From Sporosarcina trichiuri (GTDB taxonomy: Bacteria > Bacillota > Bacilli > Bacillales_A > Planococcaceae), in assembly GCF_030406775.1 (NCBI RefSeq), contig NZ_CP129119.1:1-64000 (forward strand): 64,000 nucleotides of DNA, read 5' to 3'. The notes beneath the pieces are model-generated. The model searched no databases, was not told the origin of the DNA, and was given only the letters and a program-made list of their open reading frames with translations. Position 1 is the stretch's first letter. Each line of letters starts with the position of its first letter. Below are positions 7,583 to 16,464 of this stretch, one piece after another. The translations under genes and the position numbers were made by a program.

Positions 7583-8238
7583 ACGGGGAGTGGCACACGC
7601 CGGAAACTCTCGTCGAACAGTATAAGCGGCTGGTGTACAAACACGCCATCCGTTACGCCAAACGGGACCTGCACTTCCGGGAAGACCTGGTGCAGGTCGG
7701 GTATCTCGGACTGCTTCGTGCGTTTGAAAGGTTCGACCACGAGCAAGGTATCAAATTCATCACTTATGCGACGGATTACATCTGCGGGTATATGCAGCGG
7801 ACGTTTGACCTGGAACGGGTGATCCACGTACCTGTCCAGGTTGTCCGCAACGCCTGGCGCATCGAACGCGACAACTTATGGGCATTGCCCGACGAAGACA
7901 TCGCGGAGCGTCTCCGAATTACCCCGGTTGCTGTCCGTAACGCCCGTCTGTACTTCGACCATCGGCAGAGCACAGCCAGTCTGGATAAGACGGTGGACGA
8001 CGAAGGCGAGCTGGACGGTCACGGTAGAGCGGGCGTACTGGATGATTACAGCATGCTGCTGATGGACAGCTACACGGAAGGGCTCAACGACCGTGAAAAA
8101 CTCATCGTACAACGGCTGATGGCCGGTCAGATATATGAGGATATCGCCGCGGAATACGGCATTACGAAATCCCGCGTCGGCCAGTTGGTGCAAGGCATCC
8201 GGCGCAAAGTGAAACGAAATCAGGAGGCGATGGAATGA
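7567..8238 (+). CDS. Phage-encoded sigma-70 family factor
   Basis: A 223-residue sigma factor. Region 2 is EDLVQVGYLGLLRAFERFD followed by FITYATDYICGYMQR (residues about 38-80); a region 3-like segment with VPVQVVRN follows; region 4 is the C-terminal helix-turn-helix (YEDIAAEYGITKSRVGQLV). It resembles the SigF/SigG/FliA group with regions 2-4. It probably redirects host RNA polymerase to later phage promoters. GGGAGGTTGAAAG ribosome site; the stop overlaps the thyX start. Confidence 0.88.
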   Translation: MQKLIDGEWHTPETLVEQYKRLVYKHAIRYAKRDLHFREDLVQVGYLGLLRAFERFDHEQGIKFITYATDYICGYMQRTFDLERVIHVPVQVVRNAWRIERDNLWALPDEDIAERLRITPVAVRNARLYFDHRQSTASLDKTVDDEGELDGHGRAGVLDDYSMLLMDSYTEGLNDREKLIVQRLMAGQIYEDIAAEYGITKSRVGQLVQGIRRKVKRNQEAME

Positions 8239-8918
8239 TACAGGTATTGGATAGAGGGTACGTCCGTCTGGAAAACAAGATGGGCAGCGATTTGACGATC
8301 GTGAATAGTGCACGCGTGTCCTACGACAAGAAATCAGAGGAACTGACAGAGAAGGACAAAGGGTTGATCCGATTCTTAATACGGGAAGGGCATACCAGCC
8401 CGCTCCGACACGCCATGATGACGTTTGAGATATACGCCCCGCTAATGGTCGCTCGGCAGTGGTGGAAGTACGTGGTCGGCAGCGACCATACGATGGACAG
8501 CTGGAATGAGTCATCAAGACGCTACCTCAGCGAAGATGAACACTTCTACATCCCCGGCTCCCATGAGTGGCGCGGTAAACCGGCAAACAGTAAGCAGGGC
8601 AGCGCCGGACCGGTCGATACGATCCTCGGCATCAGCTTGACCGACAATCTACTGCGCCATATCGACAGCTCGATGGAGCTTTACCGCATGGCGCTGGAGG
8701 ACGGCGTCGCCCCGGAGCAAGCCCGGCTCTTCTTGCCTGCGTATGGCATGTATGTCCGGTGGTATTGGACAGCCAGCCTGCAAGCGGTGCTGCACTTCCT
8801 GGATCAGCGTCTGGAGCATGACGCGCAGAAAGAGATCCAGCTGTACGCCGAAGCTGTGGAACAGTATGTCACCCGGGAGTTTCCGGAAGTCTATCAAGCG
8901 TGGAGGGATCAGCGATGA
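8235..8918 (+). CDS. thyX: Flavin-dependent thymidylate synthase
   Basis: A 227-residue ThyX-type enzyme that would convert dUMP to dTMP with methylenetetrahydrofolate and FAD, supplying thymidylate for phage replication. Matching segments are VNSARVSYDKK, LIREGHTSPLRHAMMTFEI, the MVARQWWKYV core and WNESSRRY. The usual RHRxxS signature is replaced by WKYVVGSDHTMDSWNESS, an arrangement I associate with a divergent ThyX subgroup. It lies in the nucleotide/replication module with a MazG-like gene. Confidence 0.85.
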   Translation: MIQVLDRGYVRLENKMGSDLTIVNSARVSYDKKSEELTEKDKGLIRFLIREGHTSPLRHAMMTFEIYAPLMVARQWWKYVVGSDHTMDSWNESSRRYLSEDEHFYIPGSHEWRGKPANSKQGSAGPVDTILGISLTDNLLRHIDSSMELYRMALEDGVAPEQARLFLPAYGMYVRWYWTASLQAVLHFLDQRLEHDAQKEIQLYAEAVEQYVTREFPEVYQAWRDQR

Positions 8919-9793
8919 CGACTGAACAGAAAACAATGATGAAAGACGTCTACGAACAGCGGAAGAAACGAAAAGCCCTGATTGCGTCTGTCGAAGCCGC
9001 AGGTCTGACGAAGGAAAAATATGAAAATCTGAAAGCGAATAAGGTAACGGACGGCAAGATCATCGAGCAGTTCGGCCTGTACGCGACGAAGCTGAACAAC
9101 TGGAAAAAGGCTGTCGGCCTGTTGGACGGTCCATCTGCTGCACCTGCAGAAGAGAAGAAGCTGCCGGCAGACAATGACCTGAAAGACAGTCTCTCCCGTC
9201 TCAAGGAGAAGTTTGACACTCCGGCACCGTCGCCTGACGTTGAGGAAGTTCCAGAGATTGAGAATCCGTCCCTCCGTGAGAAAGACGTGCTGACACCGGT
9301 CAGTGAAGTAACGATCAACTATGAAAAGATGTGCGAAACCAAAGATAAGGAGATCGCCCGTCTGGCGACGCTGAATGAAAGTCTGAACGGCAAGATCGCC
9401 CGAGTCAACGAGAAGAACGCAGAGCTGGCTGCCGAGAACAATAAGCTGTATCGAACCAAGCCAGAGGCTCCTGATGCAGATCTCGTCGCTGACCTGCGGC
9501 AGCGGATTGCTAGTCTCGAGAAGGAGCTGTCCGATCGGAACACTGACAGCGAGAAAGCTGACCAGGCGATTGTGGAGCTGACGCAGGAACTTCAGGCCGC
9601 GCATCACCGCATCGAAGCCTTGAAAGCGACGGAAGCTGACTATCTGCAATTGGAGGTCGACTACCGCAACCAGCAGACTGCCTATGACCGGCTCCTGCAG
9701 CGGCAGAACAGCCTAGAAGAGACGGAGCAGATCAACCACTGGTTGATGAAGCGCTGCGTCGCGCACGTCGAACAGCAAAGCGAGGTGCAGTGA
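8915..9793 (+). CDS. Coiled-coil phage protein
   Basis: ATG 8915 overlaps the thyX stop (ATGA) behind GGAGGGATCAGCG, so I prefer it to the upstream in-frame start at 8900. The 292 residues have an N-terminal 55-residue domain with a KVTDGKIIEQFGL pattern that could be a small helix-turn-helix, a Pro/Glu linker, and from about residue 130 a long heptad-rich coiled coil. No enzyme motif. Possibly a DNA-binding structural or regulatory protein. Confidence 0.65.
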   Translation: MTTEQKTMMKDVYEQRKKRKALIASVEAAGLTKEKYENLKANKVTDGKIIEQFGLYATKLNNWKKAVGLLDGPSAAPAEEKKLPADNDLKDSLSRLKEKFDTPAPSPDVEEVPEIENPSLREKDVLTPVSEVTINYEKMCETKDKEIARLATLNESLNGKIARVNEKNAELAAENNKLYRTKPEAPDADLVADLRQRIASLEKELSDRNTDSEKADQAIVELTQELQAAHHRIEALKATEADYLQLEVDYRNQQTAYDRLLQRQNSLEETEQINHWLMKRCVAHVEQQSEVQ

Positions 9794-9794
9794 G

Positions 9795-10205
9795 ATGACC
9801 ATGATGATGATGGGTCTGATGGTTGCCCTCAGCGTAACCCTGATTGTTACGTCTGCCCTGTATATGACGAAGATTGGAAACCTGCAGGCAAAAGTGAGTG
9901 AACTGCAGCATGAGGCTCTTCAGCACGAAACACGGAGCGAGTGGCAGATGGAGCGCTTTGAAAGCCAGCTGGAGCGCCGGGATCTCCGTATTGAGGCGTT
10001 CGAAAAGACTTACGAAAACCCCGTTCTCGCGGAAGTGCACCGCAAGCTCGCCAAGCAGACGGAAAAAGGTCTGAAGAAATACGGGCATACCGTGCGACCG
10101 GAGCAGTATCGGGACGACCAGTGGCTGCTTCACCTGCAAGAAGAATTGATTGATGCCGCGGCATATGCGGAATCACTGATGCAGAAACGGAATAAGCAGG
10201 AATGA
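9795..10205 (+). CDS. Membrane-anchored coiled-coil protein with MazG-like end
   Basis: A 136-residue protein with one N-terminal transmembrane helix (residues about 3-25, Met-rich), a coiled coil, and a C-terminal section KGLKKYGHTVRPEQYRDD...HLQEELIDAAAYAE. That last part resembles the all-alpha NTP pyrophosphohydrolase pattern seen in phage dNTP hydrolases, though the full catalytic set is not visible. If correct it would hydrolyse dNTPs near the membrane; this is tentative. Confidence 0.5.
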   Translation: MTMMMMGLMVALSVTLIVTSALYMTKIGNLQAKVSELQHEALQHETRSEWQMERFESQLERRDLRIEAFEKTYENPVLAEVHRKLAKQTEKGLKKYGHTVRPEQYRDDQWLLHLQEELIDAAAYAESLMQKRNKQE

Positions 10206-10915
10206 CTGACGCGCCGATCTACCTGTCCATCGACGAATGGAACCAGCTGCTCGGCATCAATGACAGCTATAAAGCCCCGGATGCCCTCTGGCGTATCCTC
10301 AAAGATAAACAGCGTCGGGAAAACCTGTTCCGCGAAACGCTCGAACTGCATCGGTACCAAGTCGATGTGGACTGGTTCCACCAATATTTCCAGGAAGAAC
10401 ACGCCCAGCGGAAAAAGTACGGGCAGGACTTTACCCCAAACAGCGTCAGCACGCTGCTGGCTCGAATCGTCAATCCAGACGGTGAAGATGGAAACTACTA
10501 CGAGCCGTCTGCCGGCTCCGGGGGCATCGTGATCCGCAAGTGGGACGAAGACCGCTGTCAGCACACACCGTTCAGCTACCGTCCGTCGATGTACCTGTAC
10601 CGGCTGGACGAATTGAGCGACCGAGCAGTGCCGTTCCTGCTGTTCAACACGATGCTGCGCGGAATGAATGCGGTGATTGTGCACGGCGATGTGCTCACGA
10701 AAGAAACGAAAGCTGTCTATTTTGTCCAGAACGATGCCGACGATCACCTGCAGTTTTCGAACCTATACCGCATGCCGGTCAATCAGGCGACTGCCGATCA
10801 CCTGGACATCGTCTGGGCAGATGGCGCGATATATGAAGAAATTGATACACCTGGCGAATGGCCGGCACACGTAACCGGCGCCATGCAGGCGCTGCAGAAA
10901 AGGAGTGGGGAATAA
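10202..10915 (+). CDS. N6-DNA-methylase-like protein (incomplete catalytic set)
   Basis: A 237-residue protein. YGQDFTPNSVSTLLARIV and YYEPSAGSGGIVIRKW (residues about 75-115) match the SAM-binding motif I of type I restriction M subunits and similar phage proteins. I see no NPPY/NPPF motif, so it may bind SAM without methylating, or act with a partner. Small phage relatives of this kind are common in replication modules. Start overlaps the previous stop. Confidence 0.6.
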   Translation: MTDAPIYLSIDEWNQLLGINDSYKAPDALWRILKDKQRRENLFRETLELHRYQVDVDWFHQYFQEEHAQRKKYGQDFTPNSVSTLLARIVNPDGEDGNYYEPSAGSGGIVIRKWDEDRCQHTPFSYRPSMYLYRLDELSDRAVPFLLFNTMLRGMNAVIVHGDVLTKETKAVYFVQNDADDHLQFSNLYRMPVNQATADHLDIVWADGAIYEEIDTPGEWPAHVTGAMQALQKRSGE

Positions 10916-11211
10916 TGGGAAATTTGAGACGGCGCGGGGTAGATCCGCGAAAGGTAGACAACAAAGAAATTCAGTTCACTACATTAGCTGTATACCGAGG
11001 GAAGGTTCATTTGGTCGCCTGCCGAGATGTACAGGCCCGCGAGGCAATGGATACGACTGCTAGACTTGGCACAGACACTTTGATCGAAACAAAACTGCAG
11101 GACGATGAACTGCTCGAACTGCTGGCCGGTGATTCTGCCAAACTGCGAGAGCTGCTGGGACTGCCTCCTGTGACAGAGGAGGGTTCTTATGACAGAGGAG
11201 GGTTCTTATGA
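10915..11211 (+). CDS. Small hypothetical phage protein
   Basis: ATG 10915 behind AAAGGAGTGGGGAATA gives 98 residues: a basic N-terminus (RRRGVDPRK), a beta-rich middle and a helical LQDDELLELLAGDSAKLRELLGL segment. The last 13 residues are encoded by the start of the triple 19-bp repeat and may be a by-product of that expansion. Function unknown. Confidence 0.55.
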   Translation: MGNLRRRGVDPRKVDNKEIQFTTLAVYRGKVHLVACRDVQAREAMDTTARLGTDTLIETKLQDDELLELLAGDSAKLRELLGLPPVTEEGSYDRGGFL

Positions 11212-11228
11212 CAGAGGAGGGTTCTTAT
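11172..11228 (+). repeat. Triple 19-bp tandem repeat carrying ribosome site and start codon
   Basis: Three perfect copies of GACAGAGGAGGGTTCTTAT at 11172-11190, 11191-11209 and 11210-11228. Each has AGAGGAGGG 5 to 6 bases before an ATG (11189, 11208, 11227). Nineteen is not a multiple of three, so the ATGs are in three different frames; only the last opens a long gene. Confidence 0.95.
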
Positions 11229-11880
11229 GACAGCTGAAACGAATGCGGAGCGGTTGGAGCGATGTAGGCAATTCGCGAGTGCCGAAGATATCGACTGGCT
11301 CATCCAGCAAACCGAGCGAGCGCAGGAGTTGGACAAGGCCCTGTCTGATGAAAACGAATTACACAACGCAATGTATGACAAAGCTGTCGGATTGGATAGG
11401 AAAAACGCCCGTCTGCGGGACCAGGTAAAGGACCTGGAGGACTTACTAAAACAGGAGCGACAGAACGCCCAGTACCAACATGATCGGAAGCACCTGAACG
11501 CCGAGCGAGCGCAAAAGTTGGAGAATCAGATAATCGCTATAAAAATATTATTCGAAAATGAACAAAGGGAAAACGTCCGTCTGCGGGAAGCGTTGTACGA
11601 TATAGCGGAATGCAATTTGGGGATCATTCACATTGCCGAAGCAAGTGAACGTGCCCGACAAGCCCTGAAAAGGAGAATCGGAATGAGAACTCAGGCCATT
11701 ATCACAATCCGTCAAGAGACCACGGAAGCAGAAGCAGAATTGATCAGAGCTGCCTTCTCGGACGCAGCGATCGTCGACCGTTTGAAAGAGCACATGGAGA
11801 GCGAAATCCGAGAAGGATTTTTGGATGGTTTTCCTGCTGAAGTGACTCTCGATCTTCAATTGATCGAGGACACGCCATGA
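11227..11880 (+). CDS. Coiled-coil protein with possible internal start
   Basis: A 217-residue protein that starts at the third ATG of the 19-bp repeat. Residues about 30-150 are one long coiled coil; the remaining 65 residues (MRTQAIITIRQ...) are a different, beta-alpha type sequence. An internal ATG at 11683 is preceded by AAAAGGAGAATCGG, so the C-terminal domain may also be made alone, or two genes may have fused. Function unknown. Confidence 0.6.
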   Translation: MTAETNAERLERCRQFASAEDIDWLIQQTERAQELDKALSDENELHNAMYDKAVGLDRKNARLRDQVKDLEDLLKQERQNAQYQHDRKHLNAERAQKLENQIIAIKILFENEQRENVRLREALYDIAECNLGIIHIAEASERARQALKRRIGMRTQAIITIRQETTEAEAELIRAAFSDAAIVDRLKEHMESEIREGFLDGFPAEVTLDLQLIEDTP

Positions 11881-12020
11881 AACAGCTCACGGAACAGCAG
11901 CCCGTGACCGCTGCCGACGTCGACCGCCTGATTCGCCAGATCGATACCCTACTTGAAGGAGGAACCGCAGATGATGACCATCGCTCAAAAGAAACAACAG
12001 ACAAAAGAGTTGCTGGATGA
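11877..12020 (+). CDS. 47-residue hypothetical peptide
   Basis: The ATG overlaps the previous stop (ATGA) and the frame runs 47 codons; its second half overlaps the next gene (start 11971). The N-terminal EQQPVTAADVDRLIRQIDTL forms a plausible helix. It contains the AAGGAGGA that serves the next gene, so it may act mainly to couple translation. Confidence 0.4.
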   Translation: MKQLTEQQPVTAADVDRLIRQIDTLLEGGTADDDHRSKETTDKRVAG

Positions 12021-12408
12021 CCTGAAACAGAAACAGAAGGCCGCACGGAAAGACAAAGATGAGAAGGAGGCCGCCCGTCTCCAAGACCTGATCTATCAGG
12101 AGCAGGTCCGGGTGGATAAGTACCGAGTCAGTGTGAAGCCCGTCCGTTTCAAAAACGGCCACGTGGTCAATGGTGCGCTGATTGACCAGTACCGCAAGAA
12201 GCTGCCGAAGACCGGTGAGCTGACCGCGTACTTCGAAGAAGGACCTGAGGTGCCGCGCTTGCTAGTGCTGGCGCACTCGACCGGCAAGATCGCCCTCGTC
12301 GACTGGTCGGAACACTTCGACTCGGTAAAATTGCCGGAAGGAGAGGATCTGCTTGAAAGACTGGGAATCGTTCTTACGGAAACACGCCAAGTCCATCGTG
12401 AATCCTGA
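11971..12408 (+). CDS. Lys-rich hypothetical phage protein
   Basis: ATG 11971 behind AAGGAGGAACCGCAG gives 145 residues: a highly charged helical N-terminus (KKQQTKELLDDLKQKQKAAR) and a beta-rich C-terminal half. An in-frame TTG at 11953 is less likely because it precedes the ribosome site. No known motif; the stop lies inside the next gene. Confidence 0.6.
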   Translation: MMTIAQKKQQTKELLDDLKQKQKAARKDKDEKEAARLQDLIYQEQVRVDKYRVSVKPVRFKNGHVVNGALIDQYRKKLPKTGELTAYFEEGPEVPRLLVLAHSTGKIALVDWSEHFDSVKLPEGEDLLERLGIVLTETRQVHRES

Positions 12409-12973
12409 TCATTTATCCTCGTTCGCGCAAGGCATCAACTTTAACGGAGAAGGCCGCGCTTATCTGTCAGACGGCATCCTCGCTGTCCGGCTCAGTGGAC
12501 TGCCCGAAATCGGCTTCAGCTATGTCGAAGACCTGAACGGCAAACCGATGGACGTGGAAGCGAAACTGCCGGAACGACTGAATCGGCTCTTCGACCAGGA
12601 GATGGAGGGCGCGGTCACCGTGAGCACGAAAGAGCTGCAGCAGGCCGCGGATTTGCACACGTCGCTGCGGAAAGCAGTGCAGGGGGCAAAGGCTGCAAAA
12701 GAAGCGCTCTACCGTGTCGATCTGCAGCGGGTGGATGGTGCTCTCCGGCTGTCGCATAAGACCGAAGAAATCAGCGGATACACCGTTCTTGCGGAGAGAC
12801 CTTGGGAGGACTGGCCCGTGCAGCATGTCGCGGGAGACCGCCTGCTGGCCGCGGCCAAACTGTTTGCGGAAGACTATGAAACTGTGAATCTGGAGTACCG
12901 GAACCGAATGATGATCCGGCTCTCTGCCGGCAACCTGGAAGCCGTGCTTCTCGGCATCCGGGTGTACGACTGA
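12353..12973 (+). CDS. Hypothetical replication-module protein, possibly sliding-clamp-like
   Basis: A 206-residue protein, TTG start behind GGAAGGAGAGG. Segments GRAYLSDGILAVRLSG near the start and NRMMIRLSAGNLEAVLLGIRV at the end resemble the way DnaN-type clamp domains begin and end, and the gene is in a replication operon. The similarity is faint and the protein is shorter than DnaN, so this is only a suggestion. Confidence 0.5.
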   Translation: MKDWESFLRKHAKSIVNPDHLSSFAQGINFNGEGRAYLSDGILAVRLSGLPEIGFSYVEDLNGKPMDVEAKLPERLNRLFDQEMEGAVTVSTKELQQAADLHTSLRKAVQGAKAAKEALYRVDLQRVDGALRLSHKTEEISGYTVLAERPWEDWPVQHVAGDRLLAAAKLFAEDYETVNLEYRNRMMIRLSAGNLEAVLLGIRVYD

Positions 12974-12986
12974 AGGAGGAACTGCT

Positions 12987-13304
12987 ATGGAGCTGAATGA
13001 GTATCAACGACAAAGCGCCCGAACGGCGCAAGAACACGACCTGGAGCAGCTGAACTACGCCCTCGGGATTGCCGGAGAAGCCGGAGAAGTGGCCGACCTG
13101 ATCAAAAAGCGTTTCTTTCACGGGCACACCACCTCGTCGGAGGAGCTGAAGAAAGAGCTGGGAGACGTGCTGTGGTATCTGGCGCAGATCTCCCGCATCT
13201 TCGGAATTACCTTGGAAGAGGTCGCCGAAGGAAACATCGAGAAGCTGCAGCACCGGTACCCGGACGGCTTCAGTGAGACACGCAGTATCGGACGGACGGA
13301 ATAG
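12987..13304 (+). CDS. MazG-like nucleotide pyrophosphohydrolase
   Basis: A 105-residue all-alpha NTP pyrophosphohydrolase. GIAGEAGEVADLIKK (residues about 27-41) and KELGDVLWYLAQIS (about 54-67) give the Glu/Asp ligands for magnesium in the EExxE...ExxD pattern. Members hydrolyse (d)NTPs to monophosphates; in phages they may clean or tune the nucleotide pool. GGAGGAACTGCT ribosome site. It matches ThyX in the same operon. Confidence 0.85.
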   Translation: MELNEYQRQSARTAQEHDLEQLNYALGIAGEAGEVADLIKKRFFHGHTTSSEELKKELGDVLWYLAQISRIFGITLEEVAEGNIEKLQHRYPDGFSETRSIGRTE

Positions 13305-13326
13305 CAGTCGAAAGCGAGGTACCTGT

Positions 13327-15822
13327 ATGGTGCAGAATATTGACCGGAATCCACAACTGAATATCCAACACGACGGCGCACTGGTGCTGTCGACGGCCAG
13401 CAGCCGGCACTCGACGTCCTGGCGCAACACGGACATGCAGTGGAGCGACCTGGTGCGGAAGCTGTCACAGACGACCCGGACGCCGGAGACGTACGCGGAG
13501 TATCGCAACCTGTCGAAAGCTGAACAGGGGCAAATCAAGGACGTCGGCGGCTTCGTCGGCGGAACGCTCAAAGGCGGACGCCGGAAGGCCGATGCGGTCG
13601 GCTGGCGTCAACTTGTCACGCTGGATGCCGACTTCGTCAAAGGCGACTTCTGGGGCACGGTCGAGATGTTGTTCGACAACGCCTGCGCGGTCTACTCCAC
13701 CCACTCGCACCAGCCGGACAGGCAGAAGATGCGTCTGCTGATCCCGCTGTCCCGCTCCGTCACGCCGGAGGAGTACGTCGCCGTCTCGAAGCGGATCGCC
13801 GCAGACCTCGGCATCGACATGTTCGACGACACCACCTACCAGCCGCACCGGCTTATGTACTGGCCGTCAACGGCGACGGACGCTGAGTACCTTTTCGAGG
13901 TGCAGGACTCCGCCTGGCTCGACCCAGACGAGGTTCTCGCCCGCTACGTCGACTGGCGTGACCCGCTCGAGTGGCCGACGTCGAGCCGGCAGCAGAAGGT
14001 GCAGCGGAAGATGGCCGACCGGCAGGGGGATCCGACGGACAAGCCCGGCATGGTTGGCGCGTTCTGCCGCACGTACACCATCGAAGACGCCATCGACAAC
14101 TACCTGCAGGACCAGTACAGCCCGCACTCCGAAGGCCGCTACACCTACAACGAAGGGAGCACCGCCGGCGGACTCGTCCTCTACGATGACGGCCTGTTCG
14201 CCTACAGCCACCATGGCACAGACCCAACCAGCGGCCTGCTGGTCAACGCCTTCGACCTGGTGCGGATCCACCTGTACGGCGCCCTCGACGAGGACGCGAA
14301 GGAAGGGACCCCGATCAGTCGGATGCCGTCGACCCTCGCCATGTCGAAGTTCGCCCAAGAGGATTCGGAAGTGAAAAAGACCCTCGTCCGGGAGCGGCTC
14401 GCGGACGCAGAAGCCGACTTCGCAGACGAGTCTTCTATAGAAGGAACTGCCGCACCGGAGGATGATGAGAACTGGATCCAGCGTCTGTCCATTAAGAAGG
14501 ACGGCGGGTTTGTCGAGAGCCGGACCAACCTGATGCTGATCCTCGAGCACGACCCGCATCTGCGCGGCAAGTTCGCCCTTGACGAGTTCGCGCAGCGGAC
14601 ACTGATCCTCGGTGATCTCCCTTGGCGCAAGACGACAGGGGCGAACGACTTCTTCAACGATTACGACGAGTCGGGCTTGCGGAACTACCTGGAGCAGGTA
14701 TACGACCTGTCCAGTGTCTTGAAGACGCAGGATGCCCTGGCGCAAGTGTTCCACTCGCATGCGTTCCACCCCGTGCGGCAGTACTTGGAGGGACTGACCT
14801 GGGACGGTGTCGAACGGCTCGATACCCTGCTGATCAACACGCTGGGCGCCGAAGACACAGAGCTGAACCGGGTCGTCACCCGGAAGACGCTGACAGCCGC
14901 AGTCGCCCGTGTCTTCAACCCCGGCTGCAAGATGGACTACATGCTGACCCTGGTCGGGCCGCAAGGCATCGGAAAGAGTAGCCTGTGGGGCCGTCTCGGC
15001 GGCGATTGGTTCAGCGATAGCTTGACATCAGTCACCGGGAAAGAAGCCTACGAACAGCTGCAGGGTGCCTGGATCGTGGAGATGGGGGAACTATCCGCGA
15101 CGCGGAAAGCGGACGTGGAATCGATCAAACATTTCCTCACGAAACGGGTCGACCGGTTCCGGGTGGCCTACGGGCGCCATGTGACCGACTTCCCGCGCCA
15201 GTGCATCTTTATCGGCACGACAAATGACGTGGAATTCTTGCGGGATGCCACCGGCAACCGCCGGTTCTGGGTCATGCCTGTCGGCAAGCGGAAGGTAGCG
15301 CAAGACTGGCACAGCCTGACGAAAGTGGAGATCGGGCAGCTGTGGGCGGAAGCGGTGGAGCGGTATCGCGCAGGAGAAGCGTTGTATCTGCCACAGGCAT
15401 TAGAAGAGGAAATGTGGGAGATTCAGAAGGGCCACAGCGAGGAATCACCGCTGTTTGGACCGATACAAGAGCATTTGGAGAGGCCGGTTCCGGGTAACTT
15501 CGACAGCATGGAGATGGGCGACCGCAAACGATTTTTCGCAGACGAGTTCGGTGAGAATCCGGAGGATGAACTGCTGGTGCCGAGGTCTCGCGTCTGCGCA
15601 CTGGAGATCTGGATCGAGCTGTTTAATGGTTCTGCGAACAAGTTCCCGATGATGGATCGGCGGGAAATCAACTCGATTTTACGTCGGATGCCGGGATGGA
15701 CGGAGCACGACAGCAAGTCCAGAACCCTTCGATTCGGGCCGGAAATCGGGACGCAACGAGCCTATATCCGGGCAGCTGAAATGGAATTAGAGGAAGTAAA
15801 TGGTTTGGAATTTCTGGAATAA
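13327..15822 (+). CDS. VapE-family primase/helicase-like ATPase
   Basis: The likely start is ATG 13327 behind GCGAGGTACCTGT (831 residues); the frame also extends upstream inside the MazG-like gene. The N-terminal 270 residues resemble bifunctional primase-type domains (LVTLDADFVKGDFW, MRLLIPLSR). The C-terminal half is the virulence-associated E ATPase: Walker A GPQGIGKSS at residues 544-552, Walker B-like AWIVEMGEL, then TTND and an RRFWVMPV arginine-finger region. Probably opens and primes phage DNA. The iteron element follows directly. Confidence 0.85.
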   Translation: MVQNIDRNPQLNIQHDGALVLSTASSRHSTSWRNTDMQWSDLVRKLSQTTRTPETYAEYRNLSKAEQGQIKDVGGFVGGTLKGGRRKADAVGWRQLVTLDADFVKGDFWGTVEMLFDNACAVYSTHSHQPDRQKMRLLIPLSRSVTPEEYVAVSKRIAADLGIDMFDDTTYQPHRLMYWPSTATDAEYLFEVQDSAWLDPDEVLARYVDWRDPLEWPTSSRQQKVQRKMADRQGDPTDKPGMVGAFCRTYTIEDAIDNYLQDQYSPHSEGRYTYNEGSTAGGLVLYDDGLFAYSHHGTDPTSGLLVNAFDLVRIHLYGALDEDAKEGTPISRMPSTLAMSKFAQEDSEVKKTLVRERLADAEADFADESSIEGTAAPEDDENWIQRLSIKKDGGFVESRTNLMLILEHDPHLRGKFALDEFAQRTLILGDLPWRKTTGANDFFNDYDESGLRNYLEQVYDLSSVLKTQDALAQVFHSHAFHPVRQYLEGLTWDGVERLDTLLINTLGAEDTELNRVVTRKTLTAAVARVFNPGCKMDYMLTLVGPQGIGKSSLWGRLGGDWFSDSLTSVTGKEAYEQLQGAWIVEMGELSATRKADVESIKHFLTKRVDRFRVAYGRHVTDFPRQCIFIGTTNDVEFLRDATGNRRFWVMPVGKRKVAQDWHSLTKVEIGQLWAEAVERYRAGEALYLPQALEEEMWEIQKGHSEESPLFGPIQEHLERPVPGNFDSMEMGDRKRFFADEFGENPEDELLVPRSRVCALEIWIELFNGSANKFPMMDRREINSILRRMPGWTEHDSKSRTLRFGPEIGTQRAYIRAAEMELEEVNGLEFLE

Positions 15823-15826
15823 GAGC

Positions 15827-16135
15827 GTCAACAAAGTCCGTTTTACCGTCAACAGACTTTGTTGACATTGTTGACGCTGCTGGCCGGAAAAACGTCGAGC
15901 GTCAACCATGTCAACAAACTTTTTCGTATTGTTGACACCTATTGTTGACGCCTTCAGCCCTTGTGGCTGTAGGGCCCAGCCCCTACCGTCAACAATGTCA
16001 ACAATATATTCTCTAAAGTAGTATGAAAGTAAGAAAATAAGAGAATATGCGCACATGCGCGCGAGGAATACCCCCTTATTCTCTTATTTCCGGTTGAGAG
16101 ATGAGAAACCGCTAAAAATCGTTGACATTGTTGAC
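15827..16135 (+). repeat. Iteron-rich non-coding element, copy 1 (candidate origin)
   Basis: The 345-bp gap between VapE and VRR-NUC holds at least 12 copies of GTCAAC(A)/TGTTGAC in both orientations (15827, 15848, 15860, 15869, 15901, 15910, 15930, 15943, 15988, 15997, 16120, 16129). Bases 15899-16024 recur with about 9 to 10 mismatches at 42221-42346. A 12-bp inverted repeat (16035-16046 with 16078-16089) follows. Clusters of short repeats beside a replicative helicase are typical of phage replication origins; a regulator-binding array is the alternative. Confidence 0.7.
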
Positions 16136-16167
16136 GTTGTATTTTTGGTGAAGAAGGAGTGAGTGAC

Positions 16168-16464
16168 TTGCTGGAAAAAGAACTGGAAAGAAAGTTCGTG
16201 GAAATGGTGAAAGCCGAGGGCGGTCTTGCGTTGAAATTTACGAGCCCGAACATGGCCGGCGTTCCGGACCGGATCGTCCTGCTGCCGGACGGTGTTTTCT
16301 TTTTCGCCGAACTGAAACGTCCCGGGCAGAAACTCCGGCCGCTGCAGCTGAAACGGAAAGAGCAGCTGGAACAGTTGGGCTTCCGCGTCGCCGTCGTCGA
16401 TTCTGTGGAGAGTGTGGCACGAGTTCGACACACGATCCGGGGAGGTGATGCAGCCTATGACTAA
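16168..16464 (+). CDS. VRR-NUC domain endonuclease
   Basis: The best start is TTG 16168 at normal spacing behind AAGGAG. The 98-residue product is a minimal VRR-NUC (PD-(D/E)XK superfamily) nuclease: SPNMAGVPDRIVLL supplies the Asp and VFFFAELKRPGQ the ExK. Small phage versions of this type may cut branched or nicked DNA and usually lie next to an SNF2 helicase, as here. The gene overlaps the helicase start by 8 bases. Confidence 0.85.
   Translation: MLEKELERKFVEMVKAEGGLALKFTSPNMAGVPDRIVLLPDGVFFFAELKRPGQKLRPLQLKRKEQLEQLGFRVAVVDSVESVARVRHTIRGGDAAYD

Noticed and set aside
13867..14964. A 365-codon open frame on the minus strand
   Set aside because: Antisense to the VapE-like gene; composition typical of a shadow frame, and it opposes the operon.
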